A DNA stretch of 52,615 nt from a bacterium (lineage in GTDB: Bacteria > Patescibacteriota > Minisyncoccia > Phycocordibacterales > UBA12079). The stretch spans positions 1 through 52,615 of the forward strand of contig JAGYLJ010000005.1 in assembly GCA_018401295.1 (NCBI GenBank), read 5' to 3'. A program made the translations under genes and the position numbers. How positions within the stretch are numbered: the first letter of the stretch is position 1; each line of letters begins with the position of its first letter. A model generated the notes under the pieces. The model was not told the DNA's origin. It ran no database searches and was given only the letters and a program-made list of their open reading frames with translations. Of the stretch, positions 17,552-27,563 are shown one piece after another.

Positions 17552-17941
17552 TTATTCATAGGTCTTCACCAAAAGAGGATCTCTATAGCCACACCTCTTA
17601 CCCTTCAAACGACCAGTTGCATCGGCCTCACAGAGCCTTTTATAAAAAAATTCTGCTTTTGTGTGGTTATCAAACCAGAAGTAAAAGCGCTTCTTAGAGA
17701 ACCATCCCTGAAAGAGACATTCGACTGAATACTGCCCAATTTTCTCTCTAAGATATTTTAAGAGAAAAGAATTGTCTTGATGACCTGTCCTTAAAATAAT
17801 CTGATCGGAATACCAAGAGAGAAAAAATTTTCCTTCTTCCCCATCCACGAGAACTTTCCCCGAAACTCTCTTCTTTTGTTTATTCACATTAACAGAAAAA
17901 AACAAATCTCCCAAAAAATCATCGGCGTATTTCTCAAACAT
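17552..17941 (-). CDS. Hypothetical protein with strong SD
   Basis: 129-aa intact ORF; AAGGAGGAAAACTAATG; hairpin GGCGGTCCAGAGGACCGCC just downstream. Confidence 0.6.
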   Translation of the reverse strand: MFEKYADDFLGDLFFSVNVNKQKKRVSGKVLVDGEEGKFFLSWYSDQIILRTGHQDNSFLLKYLREKIGQYSVECLFQGWFSKKRFYFWFDNHTKAEFFYKRLCEADATGRLKGKRCGYRDPLLVKTYE

Positions 17942-18038
17942 TAGTTTTCCTCCTTATAATTAGAGATTAACCATATAAAAAAGAGCGACAAAACTTTTAT
18001 ACTTTCTACTTTTCCTTTTTTAATCTATACTTATTTAT

Positions 18039-18608
18039 ATGATTAGTCAATTAACAGGACAAATTAGTTATAAAAGTGATAACTACACTATCCTAAACGT
18101 TTCGGGGATTGGTTATAAAGTCTTTGTTACAATAGAGATATTACAGGAATTACAATCAAATAAACCAGAGGATAAAATAACACTCTGGACTCACCTAGCT
18201 GTTAGAGAAAATTCTCTTGACCTATATGGTTTCCTAAACAAAACAGACTTAAACTTTTTTGAAATGCTCATTACTATCTCGGGAATAGGTCCTAAAACAG
18301 CTCTAGGAATTTTAAATGTAGCCACAGTAGATACTTTAATTTCTGCTATTTCTTCCAAGGATACAAGCTACCTGACAAAGGTATCCGGTATTGGCCAAAA
18401 AAATGCTGAAAAAATAATATTAGAACTAAAAAATAAAATAACCGATATTGAGAGCAATAATCCAAACAACCAAGATGACATTGATGTTATTGATGCCTTA
18501 AAAGCGTTAGGTTATTCTGGAAGAGACGCTATGGAAGCTCTCAAAAAAATACCTAAGACAATCACAGATGTTGGTGGTAAAATTAAAGAAGCTATCAAAT
18601 TTCTCTAA
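18039..18608 (+). CDS. ruvA: Holliday junction branch migration protein RuvA
   Basis: MISQLTGQISYKSDNYTILNVSGIGYKVFVT...LITISGIGPKTALGIL...VSGIGQKNAEKIILELK. Confidence 0.95.
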   Translation: MISQLTGQISYKSDNYTILNVSGIGYKVFVTIEILQELQSNKPEDKITLWTHLAVRENSLDLYGFLNKTDLNFFEMLITISGIGPKTALGILNVATVDTLISAISSKDTSYLTKVSGIGQKNAEKIILELKNKITDIESNNPNNQDDIDVIDALKALGYSGRDAMEALKKIPKTITDVGGKIKEAIKFL

Positions 18609-18642
18609 AGAAACTATATAGTTTCTTTAAAGAAACTTGAAT

Positions 18643-19054
18643 TAAAAATGATAAATTAAAAATTAAAAATGACTGAAAAAGATAATTTGATACAAAAGAA
18701 AAGTTTTGATTTTGCTCTAAAAATTATTTCTTTATACAAAGAGCTTATTGAACAGAAAGAATATATAATATCTAAACAGTTAATTAGGAGCGGGACAAGT
18801 ATCGGGGCGAATATAGAGGAGTCTCTCGGAGGTCAAAGTAAAAAAGATTTTGTCCACAAGATGACAATATCTTTGAAGGAATCGCGAGAGACTAGATATT
18901 GGTTGAATTTGTTAAAAGAAAGTAATCTAGTTAATATAAATATTGATAGATATCTAGTTGAAATTAACGAAATAATATGTATTTTAACAAAAATAATAAA
19001 AACATCGTTAAAAAATTTATAATCTTTCATTTTTAATTTTTAATTTTTAATTCC
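18643..19054. repeat. AT-rich inverted repeats flanking an orphan four-helix-bundle gene
   Basis: Left GATAAATTAAAAATTAAAAATGA; right TCATTTTTAATTTTTAATTTTTAATTCC. Confidence 0.6.
18669..19022 (+). CDS. Four-helix-bundle protein (23S rRNA intervening-sequence protein family)
   Basis: SFDFALKIISLYKELIEQKEYIISKQLIRSGTSIGANIEESLGGQSKKDFVHKMTISLKESRETRYWLNLL. Confidence 0.9.
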   Translation: MTEKDNLIQKKSFDFALKIISLYKELIEQKEYIISKQLIRSGTSIGANIEESLGGQSKKDFVHKMTISLKESRETRYWLNLLKESNLVNINIDRYLVEINEIICILTKIIKTSLKNL

Positions 19055-19058
19055 ATTT

Positions 19059-20324
19059 ATGGATAATATTTTATTTAAAATAAAAAAAATAATCCCCATT
19101 AAGTTATTCAAAAAACTTCAACCTTTTTATCATTATTTTCTTTCTTTATTAGGAGCTATAATCTATCGCTTCCCTTCCAGAAAAATCTTTGTCATTGGAG
19201 TTACAGGTACCAAAGGTAAAACTAGCACCACAGAATTGGTCAGTACAATCTTAGAAACTGCGGGCTATAAAACGGCATTAGCTGGAACTTTACGATTTAA
19301 GATTGGTGACCAAACCGAAAATAATAAATTTAAAATGACTATGCCGGGAAGATTTTTCCTGCAAAAATTCTTAAGAAAGGCTGTTCGAGAAAAATGTGAT
19401 TTTGTGATATTAGAAATGACTTCTGAGGGAACTAAACAATTTAGACATAAGTTTACTCAATTAAATTCATTGATTTTTACAAATTTAAGTCCTGAACACA
19501 TTGAATCTCACGGCTCCTACGAAAAATACCGCGAAGCAAAACTAAAAATAGTTAAAGCCTTAGAACACTCCCCTAAAAAAAGAAAAACCATTGTTGTAAA
19601 CAAAGACGACAAGGAGAGTCATTACTTTCTAGACAATAAAATAAAAGAGCAATACCAATATTCTCTCACAGATGCAGAACCTTTCGAGTTAAAAAAGTCT
19701 GGTTTATCAATGACTTTCGATGGAGAAAAAATAAATTCTTGTCTATCTGGGCAGTTTAATATCTATAATATTTTAGCAGCAATTAGTTTTGTGAAAAGTC
19801 AAAATGTCGGAATAAAAACAATTAAAGAAGCAATCGAAAATTTTAAGGGTATTCGTGGACGAGTAGAAAGAATTGAAGAAGGACAAGACTTCACTGTGGT
19901 CGTTGATTATGCTCACACAGCCGATTCATTAGAAAAAGTTTACGAAGCCTTCCCAAACTCAAAAAGAATTTGTGTTCTAGGGAACACAGGAGGAGGACGA
20001 GACAAATGGAAAAGAAAAGTTATGGGTTCTATTGCTGATAAATATTGTTCAGAAATTATTTTAACTAACGAAGACCCTTATGACGAAGACCCAAAAAAAA
20101 TTGTAGAGGATATTGCAGAAGGGATTGAAAAACCAATTTATGAAATAATTATGGACAGAAAAGAAGCCATTCAAAAAGCTATTTCGTCAGCTCAAACAGG
20201 AGATACTGTTTTAATTACTGGTAAGGGCACCGATCCATACATCATGGGTCCAAATAACTCCAAATTGGAGTGGGATGATGCTACAATAGTAAGAGAAATT
20301 ATTATTAACTCACTTAAAAAATAA
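19059..20324 (+). CDS. MurE-like Mur ligase
   Basis: VIGVTGTKGKTSTTELVSTIL; FTNLSPEHIESHGSYEKYREAK; VVDYAHTADSLEKV; GRDKWKRKVMGSIADKY. Confidence 0.88.
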   Translation: MDNILFKIKKIIPIKLFKKLQPFYHYFLSLLGAIIYRFPSRKIFVIGVTGTKGKTSTTELVSTILETAGYKTALAGTLRFKIGDQTENNKFKMTMPGRFFLQKFLRKAVREKCDFVILEMTSEGTKQFRHKFTQLNSLIFTNLSPEHIESHGSYEKYREAKLKIVKALEHSPKKRKTIVVNKDDKESHYFLDNKIKEQYQYSLTDAEPFELKKSGLSMTFDGEKINSCLSGQFNIYNILAAISFVKSQNVGIKTIKEAIENFKGIRGRVERIEEGQDFTVVVDYAHTADSLEKVYEAFPNSKRICVLGNTGGGRDKWKRKVMGSIADKYCSEIILTNEDPYDEDPKKIVEDIAEGIEKPIYEIIMDRKEAIQKAISSAQTGDTVLITGKGTDPYIMGPNNSKLEWDDATIVREIIINSLKK

Positions 20325-20326
20325 AA

Positions 20327-21298
20327 ATGGATGAAGGAGCAAAAGGAATATTATGGGTCTTCGTCGGGGTCGGTCTGATTTGGTTGTTTTTAGGTGGACC
20401 AGGGAGGATGGCAGAAAAAACTGGAATCTTTATTAAACCACCCTCACCAATAGACACTGGCGAAACCTATGGGCAAATATCTTTTTGGGAATCTTTCAAA
20501 AATAATAAAGAAGTAGAGCCTTCTCAAAACCTAACAGACCAAGAAAAAGTAGCTATAGAATTGGAGAGAGTAAAAAAAGAAACCGAGGAGTTACAAAAAA
20601 CTCTAATAGAACTTGAGATAGAACAAAATACCTCACCTTATAATAAAAAAGTAAGTATTAGAAGAAGCTTGGGCTCACAAACAGACGTTAATCAAGAGTA
20701 TATAGAATTAAGCGTTAATCTCCCGGCAGGGGAAAAAGTTTTAATATCTGATTGGTCTCTGAAGAGCGAAATGACGGGCACGGAAATTAAAATAGGAAAT
20801 GCCACTAAACTGCCATATACCTCACAAATAAACAAAGAGTTCCCTATTTTTGCATCAGGAGGAGATAAAATAATTATTACAACAGGGAGATCTCCTATCG
20901 GGGTTTCTTTCCAAATAAATAAATGTTCAGGTTATTTAGAGCAATTTCAAGATTTCAAACCTTCTCTAGATAAAAATTGTCCCCTTGTAAAAGACGAAAA
21001 TTTACCTGTCTATGGTCCTAACTCTTTTAATGATGATTGTTGGAACTATATAGATAGAATTTCCCGTTGCGAAACCCCCCTTGTCTTTCCTTTAGATATG
21101 CAATACGAATGTCGTTCTTATCTAACAACAGAAGTTAATTACAACGCCTGTGTAAATAAATATAAAAATGAGAATAATTTTTACCAACCAGAGTGGAGAG
21201 TCTTTTTTGGTCGCGTTACTGAACTATGGAAAAAAGAAAGAGAAGTCATAAAACTTCTCGATGCCCAAAACAAAGTTGTTGATGTTTATTCATATTAG
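20327..21298 (+). CDS. Hypothetical membrane-anchored protein, lamin-tail-domain-like region
   Basis: N-terminal TM; QEYIELSVNLPAGEKVLISDWSLKSEMTGTEIKIGNA. Confidence 0.5.
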   Translation: MDEGAKGILWVFVGVGLIWLFLGGPGRMAEKTGIFIKPPSPIDTGETYGQISFWESFKNNKEVEPSQNLTDQEKVAIELERVKKETEELQKTLIELEIEQNTSPYNKKVSIRRSLGSQTDVNQEYIELSVNLPAGEKVLISDWSLKSEMTGTEIKIGNATKLPYTSQINKEFPIFASGGDKIIITTGRSPIGVSFQINKCSGYLEQFQDFKPSLDKNCPLVKDENLPVYGPNSFNDDCWNYIDRISRCETPLVFPLDMQYECRSYLTTEVNYNACVNKYKNENNFYQPEWRVFFGRVTELWKKEREVIKLLDAQNKVVDVYSY

Positions 21299-21414
21299 TA
21301 AAATTTTTAATTTCGTAATTTTTCCACCCAAGCCTACCTGCTGATAGGCAGGACGAATCAACCTCGGGCTAACAATTTTTAAATAATTTTTAATGATTAA
21401 ATGTTCAATAAAAA

Positions 21415-21447
21415 AAGTGGTTCTTGCAAAGCAAGAACCACTTTTGA
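21415..21447. terminator. Terminator-like hairpin
   Basis: AAAAGTGGTTCTTGCAAAGCAAGAACCACTTTT. Confidence 0.75.
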
Positions 21448-21473
21448 CATAAAGTCATGGGTTTCTTCTTTCT

Positions 21474-21872
21474 TCAATAGGGGACTTCTTCGATAGAAAT
21501 AGGAAGAATTTCAGTGGCTGTGATCAAATCAGCGTGTTCTCTCAATGCTTTAGCTCTTCTGTTGAGATACTTCGCTATTCGCGGGCCTTCGTTGATTAGA
21601 AATTGTTCATATTTATGAGCTGTATCGCAACAGCAACCCCAAACGATTTCTTTTCCGCCGACGTTAAGCGTCCACACAGTACTGTCCCAATGAATATAAC
21701 TATCTGGATCAACCTTTTGTTTTTTCTGAATATCTTCAAGTTCTCCCTCTTCCCAATTCTGTGATTCATCCACAGAGAAGTAAGTTCTTCCACAAGCACA
21801 AACACGGATTTGCCCTCCGCCATGTGAGTCAAACACATCTCCAAACAACTTGGAACACTGTTCTTTTTCCAT
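21474..21872 (-). CDS. Cys-containing hypothetical protein with strong SD
   Basis: AAAGGAGGTGATTTT-ATG; 132-aa ORF with VCACGRTYF and WGCCCDTAHKYE. Confidence 0.65.
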   Translation of the reverse strand: MEKEQCSKLFGDVFDSHGGGQIRVCACGRTYFSVDESQNWEEGELEDIQKKQKVDPDSYIHWDSTVWTLNVGGKEIVWGCCCDTAHKYEQFLINEGPRIAKYLNRRAKALREHADLITATEILPISIEEVPY

Positions 21873-21982
21873 AAAATCACCTCCTTTCTTTGTTTAATTT
21901 AAGAACGACAAATCTATAAACAAACTAACATAAATAAAAAAGAACGTCCATCAAAAAAAGTGATAGCCACCCTTTTTTCTTC

Positions 21983-22459
21983 TTAGAGATCCAACATCCT
22001 AAACAAAGCCACTCCGGTAGCTACAGACACATTGAGAGATTCTTTTTGCCCCTGCATAGGAATTTCCGCAATGATATCACACTGTTTCAACAAACTTTCA
22101 GAAATACCTTCCACTTCATTACCCAAAATAAAAGCGGTAGAATTTTTAATTTTTACCTTTTTATAATCAACGGAATTTTTTACTTGTTCAATACCAATAA
22201 TAGTAATGCCTTCTTTTTGTAACTTCTCGATTATTTCCTCTGGTTGTGAAAAATATTCCCAAGCCACATGTTTTTCCGCCCCCAATGCTACTTTGGTTAT
22301 GGCAGACACTTCTCTCCCAAATCTATCAATAGGTGTGGGTGTATAACCAGTCAAAAAAATCTTGGAAATACCACAAGCATCCGCGGTTCTGAAAATAGAC
22401 CCGACATTATAGGTACTTCTAATATTATGTAAAATTAAAAAAGTCTTCATATCTTTCAT
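21983..22459 (-). CDS. SpoU/TrmH-family RNA methyltransferase
   Basis: LHNIRSTYNVGSIFRTADACGI; FILGNEVEGIS; IPMQGQKESLNVSVATGVALF. Confidence 0.92.
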   Translation of the reverse strand: MKDMKTFLILHNIRSTYNVGSIFRTADACGISKIFLTGYTPTPIDRFGREVSAITKVALGAEKHVAWEYFSQPEEIIEKLQKEGITIIGIEQVKNSVDYKKVKIKNSTAFILGNEVEGISESLLKQCDIIAEIPMQGQKESLNVSVATGVALFRMLDL

Positions 22460-22478
22460 ATTATGTTATAATACACTC

Positions 22479-22868
22479 ATGAATATACTAAATCCACTAC
22501 CAGATCTTCTTTCTTTTGCTTCTTTTGCTCCCCTTCTTCTACGTTTGGTCATTGGTTTTTATTTCTTAGAACAATTTTCCACTATAATCAATACTAAATA
22601 TATCAGTAAAGTTGATATAAAAATTAAGAGTATTTTTAAATATATTATTGGAATTAAAACTATAGCCACTATAGCTTTAATCATTGGATTTTATACACAA
22701 ATAGCTGTTTTAATTTTGATCACACTAACAATAATAGATATAATTTTGGAGAAAAAAGCGCATGAAATTAAAAAAACAAAGATACAACTTTACGCCTTTG
22801 TTCTAGTTATTTTACTTTCTCTCCTTTTCACAGGAGCAGGCTTCTTCTCAATAGATTTACCTCTTTAG
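22479..22868 (+). CDS. DoxX-like small membrane protein
   Basis: Four-TM pattern; APLLLRLVIGFYFLEQ. Confidence 0.6.
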   Translation: MNILNPLPDLLSFASFAPLLLRLVIGFYFLEQFSTIINTKYISKVDIKIKSIFKYIIGIKTIATIALIIGFYTQIAVLILITLTIIDIILEKKAHEIKKTKIQLYAFVLVILLSLLFTGAGFFSIDLPL

Positions 22869-22936
22869 CTTTCTCATAAACTGGACTTTTCTTCATTTTT
22901 TGTTATTATTTCTTTTGTATTTAAGTAAGTACTAAA

Positions 22937-23009
22937 CCGCTCGTAGCTCAGCCGGTAGAGCAGCAGCCTTTTAAGCTGACGGTCGCAGGTTCGATCCCTG
23001 CCGAGCGGA
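22937..23009 (+). tRNA. tRNA-Lys (UUU)
   Basis: CCGCTCGTAGCTCAGCCGGTAGAGCAGCAGCCTTTTAAGCTGACGGTCGCAGGTTCGATCCCTGCCGAGCGGA. Confidence 0.93.
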
Positions 23010-23080
23010 CATTTTTATTTATATCTTTGAGCGAAATAGCGAAGACGGTGGAGATGAAAGCGACGTCTAGGAGCTTTCAT

Positions 23081-23248
23081 GGCTTTTAAGCTGACGGTCG
23101 CAGGTTTGATTTCTCATAAAAGCCAATTGCTTGGCTTTTATGAGAAATCAAAAAGCTTTTGAGATATTTTTGATCCTGAGCTTGCCGAAGGAGAAAAAAA
23201 TATCCAAAAGGTATACTGTTCTGTAAGAAAGATCCCTGCCGAGCGGAC
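23081..23248 (+). repeat. Partial tRNA-Lys copy split at the T-loop by about 120 bp
   Basis: GGCTTTTAAGCTGACGGTCGCAGGTTTGAT (23081-23110), 120 bp of hairpins, then GATCCCTGCCGAGCGGAC (23231-23248). Confidence 0.88.
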
Positions 23249-23355
23249 AAATGTAGCGAAGCGGAATTTGTCCGCTTGGAGAAAGCCAACTGCTTGGTTT
23301 TCGTCAGGGAGCGAAAGCCGGAATATGTTGCGACTAAAAGGAGCAACAATGAGGC

Positions 23356-23445
23356 GGGGATAAAAAAACAAACTGCTTTGTTTTTTATCCAATTTTTGCG
23401 AAGCAAAAAATTTCCCATAGCGAGCGAAGCGAGTTGGTAAATAGG
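23356..23445 (+). repeat. tRNA-associated palindromic repeat core, copy 3
   Basis: GGGGATAAAAAAACAAACTGCTTTGTTTTTTATCCAATTTTTGCGAAGCAAAAAATTTCCCATAGCGAGCGAAGCGAGTTGGTAAATAGG. Confidence 0.88.
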
Positions 23446-23589
23446 AGGACGCAAAAACTTATGGTTTTGAAGCCCACAGGGCGAACAAAATCATTAGTGA
23501 TTTGTGTACGATCCATACTCACACATCTTAACCCTAAAGCATTAACTTTAGGGTTTTAGTATTTTGTCTATGATATAATTTTATTTACA

Positions 23590-24039
23590 ATGAAAAAATC
23601 AAATATAAAACTAGATGAATTTGATGAAAAATACCTTAAAAACCTCGACGATCATAAAAAAATCTTACTCACAGAAAAAGGAATTTATCATACCATCTTA
23701 CGTGATAATGAAAAGATTGGAATAGTCGGTTATATACCTGCAAAATCTCCTGACCACTCAGGCTTTGTTCAAATTGTAATCACCCCTAAACATAGGGGTG
23801 AAGGAATTGTTGAGGTTGCAGAGAATTTACTGGCACAAAAATATAATTTAAAGATTCTTTATGCCACAATTGAAAAAACCAATGTAACTTCAATTCGAGC
23901 CCACCAAAAAATAGGTTTTACTGCTCTGGATAACAAAAAATTAACTGATCTGAAAGAGAAAGGGCTCCTAAAAGGAAGTGAAGTTAGATTAGAAAAAACA
24001 TATATTCAAAACTACGATAAAAATAAAAATCTATCTTAG
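23590..24039 (+). CDS. GNAT-family N-acetyltransferase
   Basis: GFVQIVITPKHRGEGIVEVAENLLAQKYNLKILYATIEKTNVTSIRAHQKIGF. Confidence 0.85.
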   Translation: MKKSNIKLDEFDEKYLKNLDDHKKILLTEKGIYHTILRDNEKIGIVGYIPAKSPDHSGFVQIVITPKHRGEGIVEVAENLLAQKYNLKILYATIEKTNVTSIRAHQKIGFTALDNKKLTDLKEKGLLKGSEVRLEKTYIQNYDKNKNLS

Positions 24040-25383
24040 ATTCTTAACCAACTTACAAAACTGGTCTCCTCGATCAAATTCATTCTTAAAATATTTTCCA
24101 AAAGAAGCAAAAGCAGGACTAAACAATAGAACACTCCCCTTTTTAGAATTATCCAAAGCTCTTTTTAAACAATCTTTTAAACCATCTTCTTCAAAACATT
24201 CTATTTTCTTATAAGACAATAGATCATCTTTTATTTCATCAGTCCCTTTCTCTTTAAACAAAACAACCCTTTGACATTTTTGTTTTATGATTCTAACTAA
24301 ATTTTTTGTATCTAAACCTTTACTACTCCCACCTGCAATCAAAATAATTTCCTTCTTTCCGAAAGAATTTAAAGCTGAGATAGTTGCCTCTGGCGAAGTA
24401 GCATTATTATCATTATAGATTTCAATCCCTTTATATTTTCTTAAAAACTGAAGCCTACCTTCCACAGAATCAAAATTCTCAACACTTTTTCTTATATTTT
24501 TTAAAGAAAGTCCAAAACTTAAAGTTACCGCAATGGCTAAAGCTATATTTTCTTTATTATGTTCACCTAACAATTTCAATTTCCAATTTTTTGGCAAAAC
24601 ATCTGTGTTAACCAAAAATTTTTGACAAAGACTTTTGTTTTTAAAATATTTTTTGATATTTTTTTCAGCTTGTTTAGTAAAAAAGAATAAATCTTCCTTT
24701 TTTTGATATTTAAAAATATTGGCTTTATCATCAAAGTATTTTTGACGATTATTTTTATAATAATTTAAATGATCGTCATAAAAGTTAGTAAAGACAGATG
24801 TTTGAGGACTAAGTTTGGCCTCACCAAAACCTTGTAACTGCCAAGAAGACAATTCCATGACCACAATATCTGCTTTTTTAACCTTTTCTAATAAAGGTAA
24901 GGTTGCCACTCCTTTAATATTTCCTCCTAAATAAACTTTGCGACCTAATTCTCGTTCATTGTCTTTTAAAATTTGAAAAATTAAAGTCGCCACAGTAGTT
25001 TTTCCACGAGTTCCTGTTACCCCAACAACCTCAACATCTGCTAATTTTGCGAACAAAGACTCATCCATCTCGATAGGAATTTTATTTTCTTTAGCCTTCT
25101 CCAAAAACTCAGATTTTAAAGGAATACCAGCTGATTTTAAAATCATATCTCTGTTTTCAAAATCTTTTAAACGATGTTCGCCCAAAACATATTTAATACT
25201 TTTATATTTTTTTAATTTATTTAAAGAAGTCTTCAGGTCATTCTCACTTTTCAGATCGGTAATGATTAAACTAGCCTTATTTTTAGACAAAAAAACAGAG
25301 TCACCTAACCCTCTCCCTAATAAACCCAAACCCATTAAAGTAATCTTTTTATTTTCAAAATATTTTTTATAAGATATTCTCAT
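24031..25383 (-). CDS. murD: UDP-N-acetylmuramoylalanine--D-glutamate ligase
   Basis: VVGVTGTRGKTTVATLIFQIL; VFTNFYDDHLNYYKNNRQKYFDDKANIF; YNDNNATSPEATISAL. Confidence 0.9.
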   Translation of the reverse strand: MRISYKKYFENKKITLMGLGLLGRGLGDSVFLSKNKASLIITDLKSENDLKTSLNKLKKYKSIKYVLGEHRLKDFENRDMILKSAGIPLKSEFLEKAKENKIPIEMDESLFAKLADVEVVGVTGTRGKTTVATLIFQILKDNERELGRKVYLGGNIKGVATLPLLEKVKKADIVVMELSSWQLQGFGEAKLSPQTSVFTNFYDDHLNYYKNNRQKYFDDKANIFKYQKKEDLFFFTKQAEKNIKKYFKNKSLCQKFLVNTDVLPKNWKLKLLGEHNKENIALAIAVTLSFGLSLKNIRKSVENFDSVEGRLQFLRKYKGIEIYNDNNATSPEATISALNSFGKKEIILIAGGSSKGLDTKNLVRIIKQKCQRVVLFKEKGTDEIKDDLLSYKKIECFEEDGLKDCLKRALDNSKKGSVLLFSPAFASFGKYFKNEFDRGDQFCKLVKNLR

Positions 25384-25390
25384 AATAATT

Positions 25391-26680
25391 TTAATTTTCT
25401 AAAAACATATCCCCAACTTTCCATACGTCCCCTGCCCCCATGGTTATTACTATATCTTTATCTTTTATATTATTAATTCTTTCTACGGCTAAATTAAAAT
25501 TAGAAGCAAATACCACGTTCCTATTGTACTTTTTTATTTCTTCCACTAACATTTCAGAGTTAATACTTTCATCAAAACTCTCACGAGCTGCATAAATCGG
25601 CAAAATAATTACTTCGTCAACATCACCGAAACTTTGGGAAAATTCTTTTAAAAATATCTTCGTCCTACTATATAAATGAGGTTGGAAAACAACAACAATC
25701 TTTTTACTAGGAAAAAAATCTCTAAAACCCTTCAAGGTAATAGAAACTTCTGTAGGGTTGTGAGCATAATCATCATAAACTTTGATGCCTTCATTAATTT
25801 CTCCTTTATACTCTGATCTCCTCCAGGTTCCCTCAAAGCTATTTAAAGAATCTAGAGCCTGACGCCTCTCTATATTTAAAATTTCAGCCAAAGCTAAAAC
25901 GCTCTGGGCATTAACAATATTATGTTCTCCAGGGATTTTTAGTCCCAAACCTTCTCTTAAAATATTTTTATAATCAACTACACGGCATTTCGCCAAAGCC
26001 ACAACAGGTTCAAGATTTTTATGTTTAACATCACAAATTAAATAATCACCTTCTGACATTTTGGAAACAAGTTCATTAAAAGCACTTTGGATATCAACTA
26101 AATCTTTATAATAATCTAAATGATCTAAATCAATATTAGTAATAATTAAAATATGAGGTTTAAAATTCAAAAAGGACCTTTTGTATTCACAAGCTTCAAT
26201 AATTAAATACTCTCCTTGCCCAGAAATATAATTAGTCCCAGTTTCCTTAAGTAAAGAACCAACCACCACTGTGGGGTCAAAATTTGCTTCAATTAAGACT
26301 TTAGCCGTCATGGCTGTAGTAGTTGTCTTCCCATGAGTTCCTGACACAGCTATTAAAGAATAATTCTGAGAAAACAAACCTAAAGCTTGTGGATAAGACA
26401 ATGTAGTAATTCCTAATCTTTTAGCTTCAAGTATTTCTGGGTTAGATTCGTTTATAGCAGGGCTATAAACGATTAAATCAATATCCTTGGCTACATTAGC
26501 CGATTGATGACCGATAAAAATCGTAACCCCTAAATCCTTCAAACTCTGAGTTATTTTAGATTCAGACATATCAGAACCACTCACTTGCTTTTTACCGTCT
26601 AAAAACATTCGTGCCAAAGCAGAAACTCCAATTCCGCCAACCCCAACTAAGTGTATTTTCTTCAAATCTTTTAAATCCAT
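25391..26680 (-). CDS. murC: UDP-N-acetylmuramate--L-alanine ligase
   Basis: KKIHLVGVGGIGVSALARMFL; AVSGTHGKTTTTAM; VYDDYAHNPTEVSITLKGFR. Confidence 0.93.
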   Translation of the reverse strand: MDLKDLKKIHLVGVGGIGVSALARMFLDGKKQVSGSDMSESKITQSLKDLGVTIFIGHQSANVAKDIDLIVYSPAINESNPEILEAKRLGITTLSYPQALGLFSQNYSLIAVSGTHGKTTTTAMTAKVLIEANFDPTVVVGSLLKETGTNYISGQGEYLIIEACEYKRSFLNFKPHILIITNIDLDHLDYYKDLVDIQSAFNELVSKMSEGDYLICDVKHKNLEPVVALAKCRVVDYKNILREGLGLKIPGEHNIVNAQSVLALAEILNIERRQALDSLNSFEGTWRRSEYKGEINEGIKVYDDYAHNPTEVSITLKGFRDFFPSKKIVVVFQPHLYSRTKIFLKEFSQSFGDVDEVIILPIYAARESFDESINSEMLVEEIKKYNRNVVFASNFNLAVERINNIKDKDIVITMGAGDVWKVGDMFLEN

Positions 26681-26681
26681 A

Positions 26682-27488
26682 TTACAATTCTAAGATAAAT
26701 TTTTCTAAAGCTAAATCAAATTCTAAACCCCCACGACGAGCATCATGGTAAATAGAAACTAAGCTTGAACTCATATTTTCCAATTCATCTTTAGAATATT
26801 TTCTCAAATAACCTCTTGCCTTATTAAAAACAAAAGGTTTCAAACCTGATTCTGCCACATTTTTTGATTTTAGAACCTGAAACATTGTTTTCAGCTGCCA
26901 AAACAAAATACCACTCACTTCTTCTGTTGGAATATCTTTTGCTTTTGTTTTTTGATACAAGACCCATAAATCTTTTTTATTGCGATTTCCAAAACAGGTA
27001 GCTAAATCAAAAATATTAAATTCGCTTGGATTAAAACTACTGCTGTTTGTAGAAAAATCTCTCCCAACATTTTTCTTTAAAGGAAATTCCTGTACCTTGG
27101 CAGAATATTTTTCTATTTTTTTTAAAAAAGGACTCTTAATTTTAGTTTCAATAAAAATAAAAATATTTTCTGATTTTTCTAAATCTTCCAATTTATCTAA
27201 TAAAAATTTAGAAATGGTTAAATCTTCAAATAAACCGTCCATTTGAACAATATATTTTTTTTCAAATAGGCCTTGGCTCTCTATAAATTCTTCTAATTTA
27301 ATTTCTATAAAACTATCACTATCCAACTTAAAAAAACCAGCGTTAGGTTTTTTTAAAAACAAAGATTCTAGAAGAGATTTTAATTTTCCTCTTGATTTAT
27401 TGGTATCTTCTCCATATAAAAAATAAATCATCAAAATTAAGTATAAAGTCAAAAACCTATAAAGTCTACAAAGACTAAAAAACCCCAA
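26682..27488 (-). CDS. holA: DNA polymerase III delta subunit-like protein
   Basis: IYFLYGEDTNKSRGKLKSLL...; C-term FWQLKTMFQVLKSK...KARGYLRKYSKDELENMSSSLVSIYHDARRG. Confidence 0.65.
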   Translation of the reverse strand: MGFFSLCRLYRFLTLYLILMIYFLYGEDTNKSRGKLKSLLESLFLKKPNAGFFKLDSDSFIEIKLEEFIESQGLFEKKYIVQMDGLFEDLTISKFLLDKLEDLEKSENIFIFIETKIKSPFLKKIEKYSAKVQEFPLKKNVGRDFSTNSSSFNPSEFNIFDLATCFGNRNKKDLWVLYQKTKAKDIPTEEVSGILFWQLKTMFQVLKSKNVAESGLKPFVFNKARGYLRKYSKDELENMSSSLVSIYHDARRGGLEFDLALEKFILEL

Positions 27489-27563
27489 AATAAACTCTTC
27501 TCATAAACGGAGAGGTTAAACCTCTCCGTTTTTACTTTCGACTTTATAGACTTTTGAATAATT

